Assembly (NCBI GenBank): GCA_017394475.1
Contig: JAFPYQ010000127.1
Coordinates: 1-25,430 of the forward strand
DNA from: Oscillospiraceae bacterium
Lineage (GTDB): Bacteria > Bacillota > Clostridia > Oscillospirales > Ruminococcaceae
Length of the DNA stretch: 25,430 bases
Direction of reading: 5' to 3'
Made by a program: the position numbers and the translations under genes. Shown one piece after another: positions 15,616-25,430 of this stretch. The notes under the pieces were generated by a model. It had not been told where the DNA came from and made no database searches. It saw only the letters and a program-made list of their open reading frames with translations. Each line of letters opens with the position of its first letter. Position 1 is the stretch's first letter.

Positions 15616-16209
15616 TCAGGGTGCGGATATCGCATTCACCGCATCTTCTCTGCTGCCTCCGCCTAAGGATTCGTATTCCTTCGGATCGTTGGGATATTCG
15701 ATAAAAATATATACGAATCTTTTGCCGGACTGCTTTATAAAATACTCTGCGGTGTCATTTATATCATTCAGAGATACGACTATATGTCGGAATGAGATGC
15801 CATTGAGCGTTATATCTTTATTCTCTGTCACCTTCATGTTGTCAAGAACTGCGTTGTCTGACCCCTTCTCTATCGCGGATGCGAACTGATCAAGGGTATA
15901 TCCGTTTACATTGTCCTCACTTGCCACAAAAATATCCGTGGCGCCGTTCACTGCGGCATATTCGCACTTAAAGGTCTTTGCCGCTCCTCTTGCATGGGAG
16001 TTGAGGAAAAGCACGGTATAATTCTGTTGTTTTTCCATCTGTTCTTCCGTCAGGCACCTGAAATTCCCCACAGAGGGAGTGGTCACCTTGAACAGGGAAC
16101 TGCTGTAAACTCCGTCCTTTACCTTCCCGGAAGCACCCGAGGAACATCCTGCGAATAAAATACCACAGAACAGAAATAACAGAAAAAAAGAAATGATATC
16201 CTTACGCAT
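15616..16209 (-). CDS. Hypothetical lipoprotein
   Basis: A 197-residue protein with a type II signal peptide: basic N-terminus, hydrophobic core and the lipobox LFAGC with Cys22 as the predicted lipidated residue, followed by a short Ser/Gly linker. The mature part has mixed alpha/beta character (DGVYSSSLFKVTTPSVGNFRC near the start; GISFRHIVVSLNDI and KRFVYIFIEYPND later), reminiscent of small surface proteins that begin with a strand-rich membrane-proximal domain. I do not recognise a named family. It follows the small membrane-protein gene by 15 bp and is the last gene before a terminator, so it is probably co-transcribed with the serS operon. The ribosome-binding site is weak (GGGGCG about 9 nt before the ATG). 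Confidence 0.75.
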   Translation of the reverse strand: MRKDIISFFLLFLFCGILFAGCSSGASGKVKDGVYSSSLFKVTTPSVGNFRCLTEEQMEKQQNYTVLFLNSHARGAAKTFKCEYAAVNGATDIFVASEDNVNGYTLDQFASAIEKGSDNAVLDNMKVTENKDITLNGISFRHIVVSLNDINDTAEYFIKQSGKRFVYIFIEYPNDPKEYESLGGGSREDAVNAISAP

Positions 16210-16224
16210 GATTTTTCGCCCCGG

Positions 16225-16794
16225 TCATTCTTCCTCTTCATCATTGCTGCCGCTGCGCTTTTTCATGAGCAGGTCGGCAGTCCTCCACTTCTTGAACTCC
16301 ACCTTCATGGTATTGGGGAGGAACATTCCTATGCCGTCTATTATCTTATCATTGGGAGTGAATATAATGCGGACATTGCCTGCGCTCTTATGCTTTGCAT
16401 CGCAGTAATAATCGGTCTCGCCGTTATTTGCGGAGGCAAGGACGATGGTCGTGCCATCGGGCTCCTCGGGAGCATCAGAGAGCTTGCCGAAAGCGGTGCA
16501 GGTCTCAAGATCCACCGTCACAAGGCGCTTTCTGTCCATCTGACCGGATATCCTGTCGATATCAAGCTGACCGTTGGTTATGATATACTCATATTCCTTG
16601 CTGAAGCCCGTGAACAGGTGGTAGGCGCCGTACATTACGGCAAGGGTCACCATAAGTCCGAGTATGGGGCCGAAGAACCAGAAAAGGAATCCGCAGATCA
16701 GTGTCAGTCCCACAAGGAAAAGTATCTGCTTTGCTTTATCGCCGCCGGTAGGTATCTTTGCCACAAGATATTCGGTATAAAAATCGGTAATCAT
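16225..16794 (-). CDS. Small membrane protein of unknown function (possibly DUF6106)
   Basis: From ATG at 16794 the protein has 189 residues; an in-frame GTG at 16803 would add three, and neither start has a clear ribosome-binding site. Two adjacent hydrophobic helices (about 24-41 and 43-61) are followed by a soluble, strand-rich domain (YEYIITNGQLDIDRISGQMD near 68-88, then VRIIFTPNDKIIDGIGMFLP) and a very acidic C-terminus. This layout resembles bacterial PH-domain-like membrane proteins; my recollection is that it matches DUF6106, but this is not certain. It starts shortly after cobM and is followed by a lipoprotein gene, so it could act at the membrane with that protein. No biochemical role can be stated. 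Confidence 0.75.
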   Translation of the reverse strand: MITDFYTEYLVAKIPTGGDKAKQILFLVGLTLICGFLFWFFGPILGLMVTLAVMYGAYHLFTGFSKEYEYIITNGQLDIDRISGQMDRKRLVTVDLETCTAFGKLSDAPEEPDGTTIVLASANNGETDYYCDAKHKSAGNVRIIFTPNDKIIDGIGMFLPNTMKVEFKKWRTADLLMKKRSGSNDEEEE

Positions 16795-16812
16795 CCGGAT
16801 CACACAGGGATA

Positions 16813-17595
16813 TCACGTGCATCCCTGCTGTCCACCTCCTGTAGTGTTTTTATTTCTGTATCCTGTTTCAAACCCGCTGTCATAGAGTTTTGAGAGTTCA
16901 TAGTCAGAGCCAAGGAAATCCCCGATGACAAACAGAGCAGTCCTTGTTATGCCCTCGCTCTGCGCCGTCTCATGCAGTTTCCCCACGGTGCAGCGGATGA
17001 TCCGTTCATCGGGATGTGTCACCTTGTACACCACCGCCGCAGGTGTTTCGGGAGGATATCCCCCTGCTTCAAGCTCATCCTGCAGCCTTCTTGTATCAAA
17101 GGCGCTGAGAAATATCACCATAGTGGCATGATGGGCTGCCAGGGAGGATATGCTCTCACGGGGCGGAACAGCCGTTCTCCCCTCCATACGGGTGATTATC
17201 ACCGTCTGTGACACGCCGGGCAGCGTATACTCCGTTTCAAGAGCCGCTGCAGCCGCACAGAAGGAGCTTACCCCCGGAGTTATGCGGATCTGTATGCCCA
17301 TTTCACGCAGCCTGTCTATCTGTTCCCTTATGGCGCCGTAAAGCGAAGGATCGCCTGTATGGAGCCTTACGGTGTCTGTCCCCTGCTGTTCGTTCTCATT
17401 GATAATTCCGATGACCTCATCAAGGGAGAGCCTTGAACTGTCTATGAGCCGACAGTCCTCCGGGCATACAGAGAGCAGCTCCTTGTTTATCAGTGAGCCT
17501 GTATATATGACACATTGTGCGTTTTCAAGCAGCCGCTGCCCTCTTACAGTGATAAGATCAACAGCACCGCTGCCTGCGCCTACAAAATCTACCAT
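16813..17595 (-). CDS. cobM: Precorrin-4 / cobalt-precorrin-4 C11-methyltransferase
   Basis: This 260-residue SAM-dependent methyltransferase of corrin-ring synthesis methylates C-11 of (cobalt-)precorrin-4. It shows the family glycine motif FVGAGSG (4-10), the phosphate-loop region RLHTGDPSLYGAI (77-89), TPGVSSF (106-112) and TRMEGRT (135-141), all typical of CobM/CbiF. Length agrees with the family (about 250-260); the last dozen residues form a Gly/Gln-rich tail ending in Cys-Thr. The ATG comes 1 nt after the flavodoxin stop codon, so the two are translationally coupled. No other corrin-pathway gene is present in the window, which is unusual because these genes normally cluster. In an anaerobe the cobalt-first (CbiF) reaction is more likely than the CobM one. 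Confidence 0.94.
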   Translation of the reverse strand: MVDFVGAGSGAVDLITVRGQRLLENAQCVIYTGSLINKELLSVCPEDCRLIDSSRLSLDEVIGIINENEQQGTDTVRLHTGDPSLYGAIREQIDRLREMGIQIRITPGVSSFCAAAAALETEYTLPGVSQTVIITRMEGRTAVPPRESISSLAAHHATMVIFLSAFDTRRLQDELEAGGYPPETPAAVVYKVTHPDERIIRCTVGKLHETAQSEGITRTALFVIGDFLGSDYELSKLYDSGFETGYRNKNTTGGGQQGCT

Positions 17596-17596
17596 A

Positions 17597-18070
17597 TCAT
17601 ATCCTGAGCTCTTCCGCCCATTTCCGAAGGGTATCCCCGGAAACCTGTATATCGAACCTGCGGCCGTCGCAGACCTTTGCCCCGGGCGCCAGCCTTCTGA
17701 TATTATCCATTATGCTGCCCATGCCCGATGCACTCGATGTGACAAAGGGTATCAGCGTCTTTCCCGAAAAGTCGGTGCATTCAAGGAACGTATCCACTAT
17801 GGAAGGCTCTCTGTACCACCATACAGGGAACCCAAGATATATCACATCATATCCCGATATGTCAGGCTTTCCCTTCATAGCAGGGCGACATGTGGGATCA
17901 TCCATTTCCACAGTACTGCGGCTGTTCTTGTCGTTCCAGTCCAGATCGTGGGGCGTATAGGGAACAGCTGGGACAATAGCGGCTGTATCTGCTCCAAGCG
18001 TTTCCGCCAGTCTTTCTGCCACATCCGCAGTATGCCCTGTCGCACTGAAATATACCACCAGTTTTTTCAT
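17597..18070 (-). CDS. Flavodoxin family protein
   Basis: A 157-residue FMN-binding electron carrier. The N-terminal phosphate loop is FSATGHTADVAERLA (8-22), where the usual TGNT is TGHT. The second flavin loop is YLGFPVWWYREPSIV (78-92) and the third is TSSASGMGSI (111-120), the pattern of short-chain flavodoxins of the Flavodoxin_4 type found in Clostridia. It lies 10 bp after proA and 1 nt before cobM. Coupling to cobM suggests, as inference, that it supplies electrons to a reduction step in corrin synthesis or cobalt reduction; it could equally be a general low-potential carrier. The ribosome-binding site is weak. Confidence 0.9.
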   Translation of the reverse strand: MKKLVVYFSATGHTADVAERLAETLGADTAAIVPAVPYTPHDLDWNDKNSRSTVEMDDPTCRPAMKGKPDISGYDVIYLGFPVWWYREPSIVDTFLECTDFSGKTLIPFVTSSASGMGSIMDNIRRLAPGAKVCDGRRFDIQVSGDTLRKWAEELRI

Positions 18071-18080
18071 AGTCCGACCG

Positions 18081-19325
18081 TTACCTTATCTGACCGTCAC
18101 CGTCGATAAGATATTTATTGGATGTGAGCTCATAAAGACCCATAGGTCCTCTTGCATGGAGCTTCTGGGTGGAAATGCCTATCTCTGCGCCAAAGCCGAA
18201 CATACCGCCGTCTGTAAAGCGTGTGGAAGCATTGACATAGACACAGGCGGAGTCTACTTCGTTCCTGAACTTCTGTGCATTTTTAAGGCTCTCGGTGATT
18301 ATGCACTCGGAATGTCCCGTGGAATACTTTGCGATATGAGCAATGGCTTCATCCACATCTTCCACTACCTTGCAGGCGATGATATAATCGCCGAACTCCG
18401 TGGCATAGTCTTCATCGGTGGCAGGCACAACACAGTCGCCAAGAATGGCCTTTGTGCGTTCATCGCCCCTGATCTCCACATTGTGCTCATCCAGCTTTGC
18501 CTTTACAAGGGGCAGGAACTTTTCCGCCACATCCTTGTGGACGAGCATGGTCTCCAGGGCGTTGCATACGGAGGGACGCTGCGTCTTTCCGTTGTCTGTG
18601 ATATTAACAGCCATATCCATATCGGCTGTGCTGTCGATGAAAATATGGCAGTTGCCCGTACCTGTTTCTATAACGGGGACAGTGGCATTCTCGACTACCG
18701 CGCGGATAAGACCTGCTCCCCCTCTGGGTATGAGCACATCCACATCACGGCAGCGCATGAGCTCTGTGGAGCTCTCCCTTGAAGTATCCGTGACAAGCTG
18801 TATGATATCCTTGTCAAAGCCTGCGCGCTCTGCTGCTCCGCGCATTATCTCCACCATGGCAAGAGAGCTGTTGTAAGCCTCCTTGCCGCCTCTGAGAATG
18901 GCAGCATTGCCCGTTTTAAGGCACAGCGTAGCTGCATCCGCGGTAACATTGGGGCGAGCCTCATAGATCATAGCCACTACCCCGATGGGTACGCGCACTT
19001 TGGTTATCCTCAGGCCGTTGGGGCGCACACTTCCGTTGTCTATGGTGCCGATGGGATCGGGCAGTGCGATGAGCTCGCGGACAGACTGCACGATGCCGTC
19101 TATCCTGCTGTCATTGAGGGTGAGCCTGTCGATGAGGGATTCCCTCATGCCGTTCTTACGCGCATTTTCAAGATCTTCCGCATTGCCTGCAAGTATCTTT
19201 GCACGTTCCTTATCAAGGGCATCTGCAATCTCAGCAAGTGCCTTGTTCTTCTTTTCGGTGGAAGCCACTGCAAGAGAGGCCTTTACCCTCTTTGCGTTTT
19301 TTCCGAGTGTTTCAATAAGAGTCAT
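18081..19325 (-). CDS. proA: Gamma-glutamyl phosphate reductase (glutamate-5-semialdehyde dehydrogenase)
   Basis: This 414-residue enzyme makes glutamate-5-semialdehyde from gamma-glutamyl phosphate with NADPH, the second step of proline synthesis. Conserved blocks include VPIGVVAMIYEARPNVTAD (112-130), ETGTGNCHIF (220-229) and the catalytic cysteine C254 in RPSVCNALET. I chose ATG at 19325 because MTLIETLGKNAKR aligns with usual ProA N-termini, AGGGGA lies upstream, and the open frame before it would overlap spoVS. It follows spoVS by 16 bp. The partner kinase gene proB, usually next to proA, is not in the window, so it must be elsewhere or replaced. Confidence 0.97.
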   Translation of the reverse strand: MTLIETLGKNAKRVKASLAVASTEKKNKALAEIADALDKERAKILAGNAEDLENARKNGMRESLIDRLTLNDSRIDGIVQSVRELIALPDPIGTIDNGSVRPNGLRITKVRVPIGVVAMIYEARPNVTADAATLCLKTGNAAILRGGKEAYNSSLAMVEIMRGAAERAGFDKDIIQLVTDTSRESSTELMRCRDVDVLIPRGGAGLIRAVVENATVPVIETGTGNCHIFIDSTADMDMAVNITDNGKTQRPSVCNALETMLVHKDVAEKFLPLVKAKLDEHNVEIRGDERTKAILGDCVVPATDEDYATEFGDYIIACKVVEDVDEAIAHIAKYSTGHSECIITESLKNAQKFRNEVDSACVYVNASTRFTDGGMFGFGAEIGISTQKLHARGPMGLYELTSNKYLIDGDGQIR

Positions 19326-19341
19326 ATCGATAGTTCCCCTA

Positions 19342-19605
19342 TCATCCGCAGTCAAAACAAATAAATCTGATGGCGGTCTTTTCTTCCTCATCCACCTCTA
19401 CCTTGCCGAACAGAGGAGAACAAGCAAGATTTATCCCCACAGGAGCAAGGTATCCTCTTGCAATGGCAATGGCCTTTACAGCCTGATTGGTAGCGCCTGC
19501 GCCGATGGTCTGCACCTCTACCTCTCCTGCTTTTCTCATAACGTTTGCAATAGCGCCTGCCACCATATTAGGGGGCGAACCTGCTGAAACCTTTAGTATT
19601 TCCAT
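19342..19605 (-). CDS. spoVS: Stage V sporulation protein S
   Basis: An 87-residue small protein of the SpoVS/Alba-like family. It reads MEILKVSAGSPPNMVAGAIA, then VQTIGAGATNQAVKAIAIAR and a C-terminal EEKTAIRFICFDCG, nearly colinear with the Bacillus protein of 86 residues. I chose ATG at 19605, preceded by GAAAGG at a good distance; a GTG at 19626 would add seven residues not found in the family. In sporulating Bacilli SpoVS affects septation and coat assembly; homologues also occur in non-sporulating bacteria, where the fold is thought to bind nucleic acid. The position directly after ymdB is a conserved pairing also seen in Bacillus subtilis. Confidence 0.96.
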   Translation of the reverse strand: MEILKVSAGSPPNMVAGAIANVMRKAGEVEVQTIGAGATNQAVKAIAIARGYLAPVGINLACSPLFGKVEVDEEEKTAIRFICFDCG

Positions 19606-19639
19606 AGTGACCTTTCCCGCTGACACCGCTTCTGCGGCA

Positions 19640-22032
<2,393 letters not shown>

Positions 22033-22043
22033 TTATCTTCCGA

Positions 22044-23330
22044 TCACTTAGCAGGTACTATCTTATCCTTGCCGCCCATGTACTTTCTGAGAGGTTCGGG
22101 GATGTTTACACTTCCGTCTTCATTAAGGTTGTTCTCCAGCAGTGCTATGAGCATTCTCGGAGGAGCAGCAACGGTATTGTTGAGGGTATGTGCAAAATAC
22201 TTACCGTTTTCGCCCTTTACGCGGATACCCAGTCTTCTTGCCTGTGCATCGCCCAGATTGGAGCAGCTTCCCACCTCAAAATACTTCTTCTGGCGGGGGC
22301 TCCATGCCTCAACATCTATGGACTTGACCTTAAGGTCTGCCAGGTCGCCGGAGCAGCATTCGATGGTGCGCACAGGGATATCCATGGAGCGGAACAGCTC
22401 TACGGTGTAGCTCCACATCTTGTTGAACCAATCCATGCTGTCCTCAGGCTTGGAAATCACTATCATTTCCTGCTTTTCAAACTGGTGGATGCGGTATATA
22501 CCTCTTTCCTCGAGACCGTGAGCGCCCTTTTCCTTTCTGAAACACGGTGAATAGGATGTAAGGGTCTGGGGGAGCTCGCTTTCGGAAAGCATAGTGTCGA
22601 TGAATTTGCCTATCATGGAGTGCTCGGAGGTACCTATAAGGTACAGATCCTCACCCTCGATCTTGTACATCATGGCATCCATCTCGGCAAAACTCATAAC
22701 GCCTGTAACAACGCCCGATCTGATCATGAAAGGAGGTATGCAGTAAGTAAAGCCCTTGTCTATCATGAAATCCCTTGCATAAGCGGTAACAGCGGAATGG
22801 AGCCTTGCCACATCTCCCATGAGATAGTAGAAGCCGTTGCCTGCTACCTTTCTTGCGCTGTCAAGGTCGATGCCGTTGAGCCTTTCCATGATATCGGTAT
22901 GATAGGGCACCTCAAAATCGGGGACAACAGGCTCGCCGAAACGCTCAAGCTCAACATTCTCCGTATCATCCTTGCCCACGGGAACGGAAGGATCGATGAT
23001 GTTCGGAATGGTCATCATGATCTTCTTGACCTTCTCCGCAAGTATGGGCTCCTGCTCTTCAAGAGCCTTGAGGCGTTCGCCGAACTCGGCTACCTGAGCC
23101 TTTACAGCCTCTGCCTCATCCTTGGCGCCCTTGGCCATGAGACCGCCTATCTGCTTGGAGAGCTTGTTTCTCTTCGAGCGCAGGTCATCCGCCTCCTGCT
23201 GGGTGGATCTTGCCTGCTTGTCAAGCTCTATCACCTCATCTACAAGGGGTATCTTGGAGTCCTGGAACTTCTTTCTGATATTTTCCTTAACAACATCGGG
23301 ATTTTCTCTCAAGAACTTAATGTCTATCAT
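22044..23330 (-). CDS. serS: Seryl-tRNA synthetase (divergent subtype)
   Basis: This 428-residue class II synthetase charges tRNA-Ser. The N-terminal antiparallel coiled coil spans about 30-105. The catalytic core has GTSEHS (233-238), motif 2 CFRKEKGAHGLEERGIYRIH (263-282) followed by QFEKQEM, and motif 3 HTLNNTVAAPPRMLIALLEN (381-400). Common bacterial SerRS carry TAEVP, FRSEAGxxGRDTRGLxRxHQF and HTLNGSGLAVGR at these places, so this is a distinct subtype. I chose ATG at 23330 (MIDIKFLRENPD) because it matches family N-termini and lies 11 nt from AAGGAG; the ATG at 23339 is only 2 nt from that site. The leader is short and has no T-box motifs, unlike many Firmicute serS genes. Confidence 0.96.
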   Translation of the reverse strand: MIDIKFLRENPDVVKENIRKKFQDSKIPLVDEVIELDKQARSTQQEADDLRSKRNKLSKQIGGLMAKGAKDEAEAVKAQVAEFGERLKALEEQEPILAEKVKKIMMTIPNIIDPSVPVGKDDTENVELERFGEPVVPDFEVPYHTDIMERLNGIDLDSARKVAGNGFYYLMGDVARLHSAVTAYARDFMIDKGFTYCIPPFMIRSGVVTGVMSFAEMDAMMYKIEGEDLYLIGTSEHSMIGKFIDTMLSESELPQTLTSYSPCFRKEKGAHGLEERGIYRIHQFEKQEMIVISKPEDSMDWFNKMWSYTVELFRSMDIPVRTIECCSGDLADLKVKSIDVEAWSPRQKKYFEVGSCSNLGDAQARRLGIRVKGENGKYFAHTLNNTVAAPPRMLIALLENNLNEDGSVNIPEPLRKYMGGKDKIVPAK

Positions 23331-23394
23331 AAAGAACATATCTCCTTAAAAACAGTGGCATTTCCATCAGACACTGCAAAATAAAATCTTATTT

Positions 23395-23423
23395 ATTTTA
23401 TCACTTATCACAGCTTTTGTCAA
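23395..23423 (-). promoter_or_regulatory. Sigma-A promoter of the serS operon
   Basis: On the minus strand TTGACA (23423-23418) and TAAAAT (23400-23395) are separated by exactly 17 bp. The predicted start of transcription is about 55-60 nt before the serS ATG. It follows a terminator of the preceding ABC operon. Confidence 0.88.
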
Positions 23424-23431
23424 GTATTACT

Positions 23432-23458
23432 GAAATCAATTTATAAAAAGTTGATTTC
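23432..23458. repeat. Perfect 8-bp inverted repeat upstream of the serS promoter
   Basis: GAAATCAA (23432-23439) and TTGATTTC (23451-23458) are separated by an AT-rich 11-bp spacer. The near arm lies 8 bp upstream of the serS -35 hexamer, so the dyad could be a regulator site. It lacks the GC-rich stem and T-tract of a terminator. Function is unknown. Confidence 0.5.
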
Positions 23459-23517
23459 TTCTGTCATTTCTGCACTCAGATTTTGCAGGATTTCACTGTC
23501 AGACTTTCATTTGGTGC

Positions 23518-23546
23518 AAAAAAGCGGCATCGCAACGGATGCCGCT
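23518..23546 (-). terminator. Rho-independent terminator of the MacB-like ABC operon
   Basis: On the minus strand a perfect 9-bp stem (AGCGGCATC with GATGCCGCT, arms 23538-23546 and 23523-23531) with a 6-nt loop is followed by six T. It begins 8 nt after the permease stop codon. Confidence 0.92.
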
Positions 23547-23554
23547 CGCTTCAT

Positions 23555-24832
23555 TTATTCATACCTCAGAGCCTCGATAGGATCGAGCTGTGCCGCACGG
23601 TTTGCAGGGTAGTAGCCGAAGAATACGCCGATACCCATTGAGAAGCCCACCGCGACTATTATTGTAGGGATGGACGGGATAGTGTGAGTTCCCACTATGA
23701 AACCTGCTATATTTCCCGTAAGCAGTCCGAGACCGATACCTATAAGGCCTCCGATAAGGCATATAATCATGGATTCGACTATAAACTGTATGCGTATCGC
23801 CGAATTAGGCGCTCCGAGAGCCTTTCTGACACCTATCTCACGGGTACGCTCCGTGACGGATACGAGCATTATGTTCATAACGCCTATACCGCCGACCAGC
23901 AGAGAAATTCCCGCGATTATGGATATTACAAGTGATACCGTACCGAGCAGGGAGCCTATCTGATCCATCTGTGCCTCAGCGGTCTGCGAATAGATCTCCG
24001 CAGCATCATTCTCACGGTAATATATATTGTTCAGGTACTCCTTTACTCTGTCGCAGAACGGCTTTGCCTCCACATCAGGATTGAGCTTGACATTAAAGCC
24101 GTAGAAGGTATCATTTTTCTTGTTGATCACTCTTGAAAAAGAGGTGTAGGGGATATATACCTCACTGTTCCATTCATCAGCATCAACATCCATAGCCGAT
24201 AAGAACATACTTTCTATCGCAGACAGCTTATAATGGTATACACCGACTATCGTAAAGGTGTTAAGATAGTTCTTCTTTTCTCTCTCAACTGTTATATCTA
24301 TCTTCTGTCCCAGAGCGGCACGCTCGGAACCATACATCTTCTGTGCCTGCTTGTCGGATATTACACATATATCACGCATTTTTTCACAGTCGGTCGCACT
24401 TATGTATCTTCCCGCAACAAGAGGAGTCTGCGATGTTATGATATAACCTTCATTCACACCGTAAAGCTGGACTGTCTTCTCTTCACGGCGCAGCATGAGC
24501 TTTCCCGATGTACTGCCTGTCTGAAGAGCTATCGCTACTATCTCTTTTCCGAACTCATGCTGTACACTTTCAAGCATTTCTACGGTCATATAGTCTTCAT
24601 TATAAAGTCTTCTCGGCGCGTCGCTCTTTCTTGTGACACCGAACCCAACAAGACTCGTACCTCCGACCTCATCGAAGGTGCTCGATACGGATGCAGTCAT
24701 GATAGAACCCAGTGTACTTATGGTTATGACCGAGCTTATACCGATGATGATACCCAGCATGGTAAGGAGCGATCTCATCCTGTTCGCCTTGATACCTGCC
24801 AGCGCAAGGGTAATGTTTTCCCAGATACCCAT
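23555..24832 (-). CDS. MacB/FtsX-type ABC transporter permease
   Basis: A 425-residue membrane protein. The first helix (about 20-45) lies in NRMRSLLTMLGIIIGISSVI, the hallmark of MacB-type permeases. A large extracytoplasmic MacB_PCD domain spans about 46-285. Three C-terminal FtsX helices follow, with GGIGVMNIMLVSVTERTREIGVRKALGA between the first two and PANRAAQLDPIEALRYE at the end. This four-helix mechanotransmission architecture exports peptides, antibiotics or lipoproteins, or acts as a signal transducer. It pairs with the ATPase gene 74 bp upstream; no membrane-fusion protein is visible in the window. AAAGGAG lies 4 nt before the ATG. Confidence 0.95.
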   Translation of the reverse strand: MGIWENITLALAGIKANRMRSLLTMLGIIIGISSVITISTLGSIMTASVSSTFDEVGGTSLVGFGVTRKSDAPRRLYNEDYMTVEMLESVQHEFGKEIVAIALQTGSTSGKLMLRREEKTVQLYGVNEGYIITSQTPLVAGRYISATDCEKMRDICVISDKQAQKMYGSERAALGQKIDITVEREKKNYLNTFTIVGVYHYKLSAIESMFLSAMDVDADEWNSEVYIPYTSFSRVINKKNDTFYGFNVKLNPDVEAKPFCDRVKEYLNNIYYRENDAAEIYSQTAEAQMDQIGSLLGTVSLVISIIAGISLLVGGIGVMNIMLVSVTERTREIGVRKALGAPNSAIRIQFIVESMIICLIGGLIGIGLGLLTGNIAGFIVGTHTIPSIPTIIVAVGFSMGIGVFFGYYPANRAAQLDPIEALRYE

Positions 24833-24906
24833 ATTACTCCTTTCAAAGATCTATATCAGGGCAGATACTTAAAATCCGTCCGGTATCTGCCTTACATACT
24901 CTGTAG

Positions 24907-25430
24907 TCATTCTCCGACAACCGCAGTTGTTTCAGTCATCATCCCGTTTTGTTTATCAAGTACGACCTCGCCCGCAGCCGCTATGTTCTCTGCCTTAACA
25001 AGCATTTCCTCGCTCAGGGTCACAGGCTTTCTGATAAATGCCTGTCCGCCCGTGCCTTCGGCGGAATCATTGATTATATTTCCGTCGGCAATGGTGATTA
25101 TCCTGTCTGTTTCCGCAGCAAGCTCGTTGTTATGGGTTATGAGGACTATGGTCTTGTTCTGTTCCTTATGGAGCTTGTGGAAAAGATCCATAACAAGGCG
25201 GCCTGTACGGCTGTCAAGAGCACCTGTGGGCTCATCGGCAAGGATTATGGCAGGATCGTTGGCCATAGCCCTTGCAATGGCAACTCTCTGCTTCTGACCG
25301 CCCGAGAGCTCATTGGGCATGTGTCCCGCACGCTCGGTCATATCGACCAGCTGCAGAAGCTCCATAGCATGATCCCTGCGGTCTTTCGGTGGCATACCCG
25401 CATACATCATGGGCAGCTCCACATTGTTGA
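24907..25430 (-). CDS. MacB/LolD-type ABC transporter ATP-binding protein (C-terminal part, cut by window edge)
   Basis: The gene continues beyond the right edge; the frame is open to the last base (NNVELPMMYAG at the visible start), so Walker A and the N-terminus are missing. About 174 codons are visible, with the signature MPNELSGGQKQRVAIARAMA, Walker B AIILADEPTGALDS and the H-loop VLITHNNELA, all characteristic of the LolD/MacB/FtsE group. After the ATPase core there is an acidic tail of about 50 residues (from DGNIINDSAEG to TTAVVGE) that looks poorly conserved. It would drive the FtsX-type permease encoded 74 bp downstream. The substrate is unknown. Confidence 0.94.
   Translation of the reverse strand, partial: NNVELPMMYAGMPPKDRRDHAMELLQLVDMTERAGHMPNELSGGQKQRVAIARAMANDPAIILADEPTGALDSRTGRLVMDLFHKLHKEQNKTIVLITHNNELAAETDRIITIADGNIINDSAEGTGGQAFIRKPVTLSEEMLVKAENIAAAGEVVLDKQNGMMTETTAVVGE

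Noticed and set aside
19326..19391. Upstream extension of proA (MRKKRPPSDLFVL...)
   Set aside because: It overlaps the end of spoVS, does not match ProA N-termini, and the ATG at 19325 has a good ribosome-binding site.
23340..23554. T-box riboswitch before serS
   Set aside because: I looked for the conserved T-box sequence and the specifier and antiterminator structure. The distance from promoter to ATG is only about 55-60 nt, too short for one.

Overview
The window looks like a chromosomal segment of an anaerobic Firmicute of class Clostridia, most likely Ruminococcus or a close Oscillospiraceae relative. This is an inference from gene content (SpoVS next to YmdB, carbohydrate-uptake operons without their own ATPase, MacB-like and BcrA-like ABC exporters) and from strong Gram-positive Shine-Dalgarno and sigma-A promoter sequences. 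No database search was possible. Every convincing gene is on the minus strand, so transcription runs from high to low coordinates. I see no rRNA, tRNA, insertion sequence, prophage or CRISPR array.

In transcription order: (1) 25430-23555 holds the end of a MacB/LolD-type ABC ATPase and its FtsX-like permease, closed by a strong terminator. (2) A consensus promoter (23395-23423) starts a nine-gene housekeeping operon: serS, pyrG, ymdB, spoVS, proA, a flavodoxin, cobM, a small membrane protein and a lipoprotein. It ends at a terminator at 15561-15601. (3) A perfect TTGACA-17-TATAAT promoter (15424-15452) and a leader of about 320 nt with several hairpins precede an eight-gene carbohydrate operon (15097-3625). 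Its genes are a 975-residue solute-binding protein with two beta-sandwich modules, a MalF/MalG-like permease pair, a secreted NHL-propeller/TPR protein with a C-terminal membrane anchor, a YIP1-family membrane protein, a large secreted DUF5696-like protein, and a second MalF/MalG-like permease pair. There is no ATPase gene, so a shared MsmX-type ATPase encoded elsewhere is expected. (4) nnr, the NAD(P)H-hydrate repair enzyme, stands alone between two terminators. (5) An OmpR-family response regulator has its own good promoter. It is followed by a BcrA-type ABC ATPase and the start of its permease, which runs off the window. Four tandem CTTWACC boxes sit just upstream of the ATPase gene's extended -10 promoter and look like the regulator's operator.

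The most distinctive part is the carbohydrate operon. One very large binding protein is accompanied by two permease pairs and three accessory envelope proteins whose roles are not established. The structured leader, the competing hairpins at operon ends, the regulator boxes and the divergent seryl-tRNA synthetase also deserve a second look.
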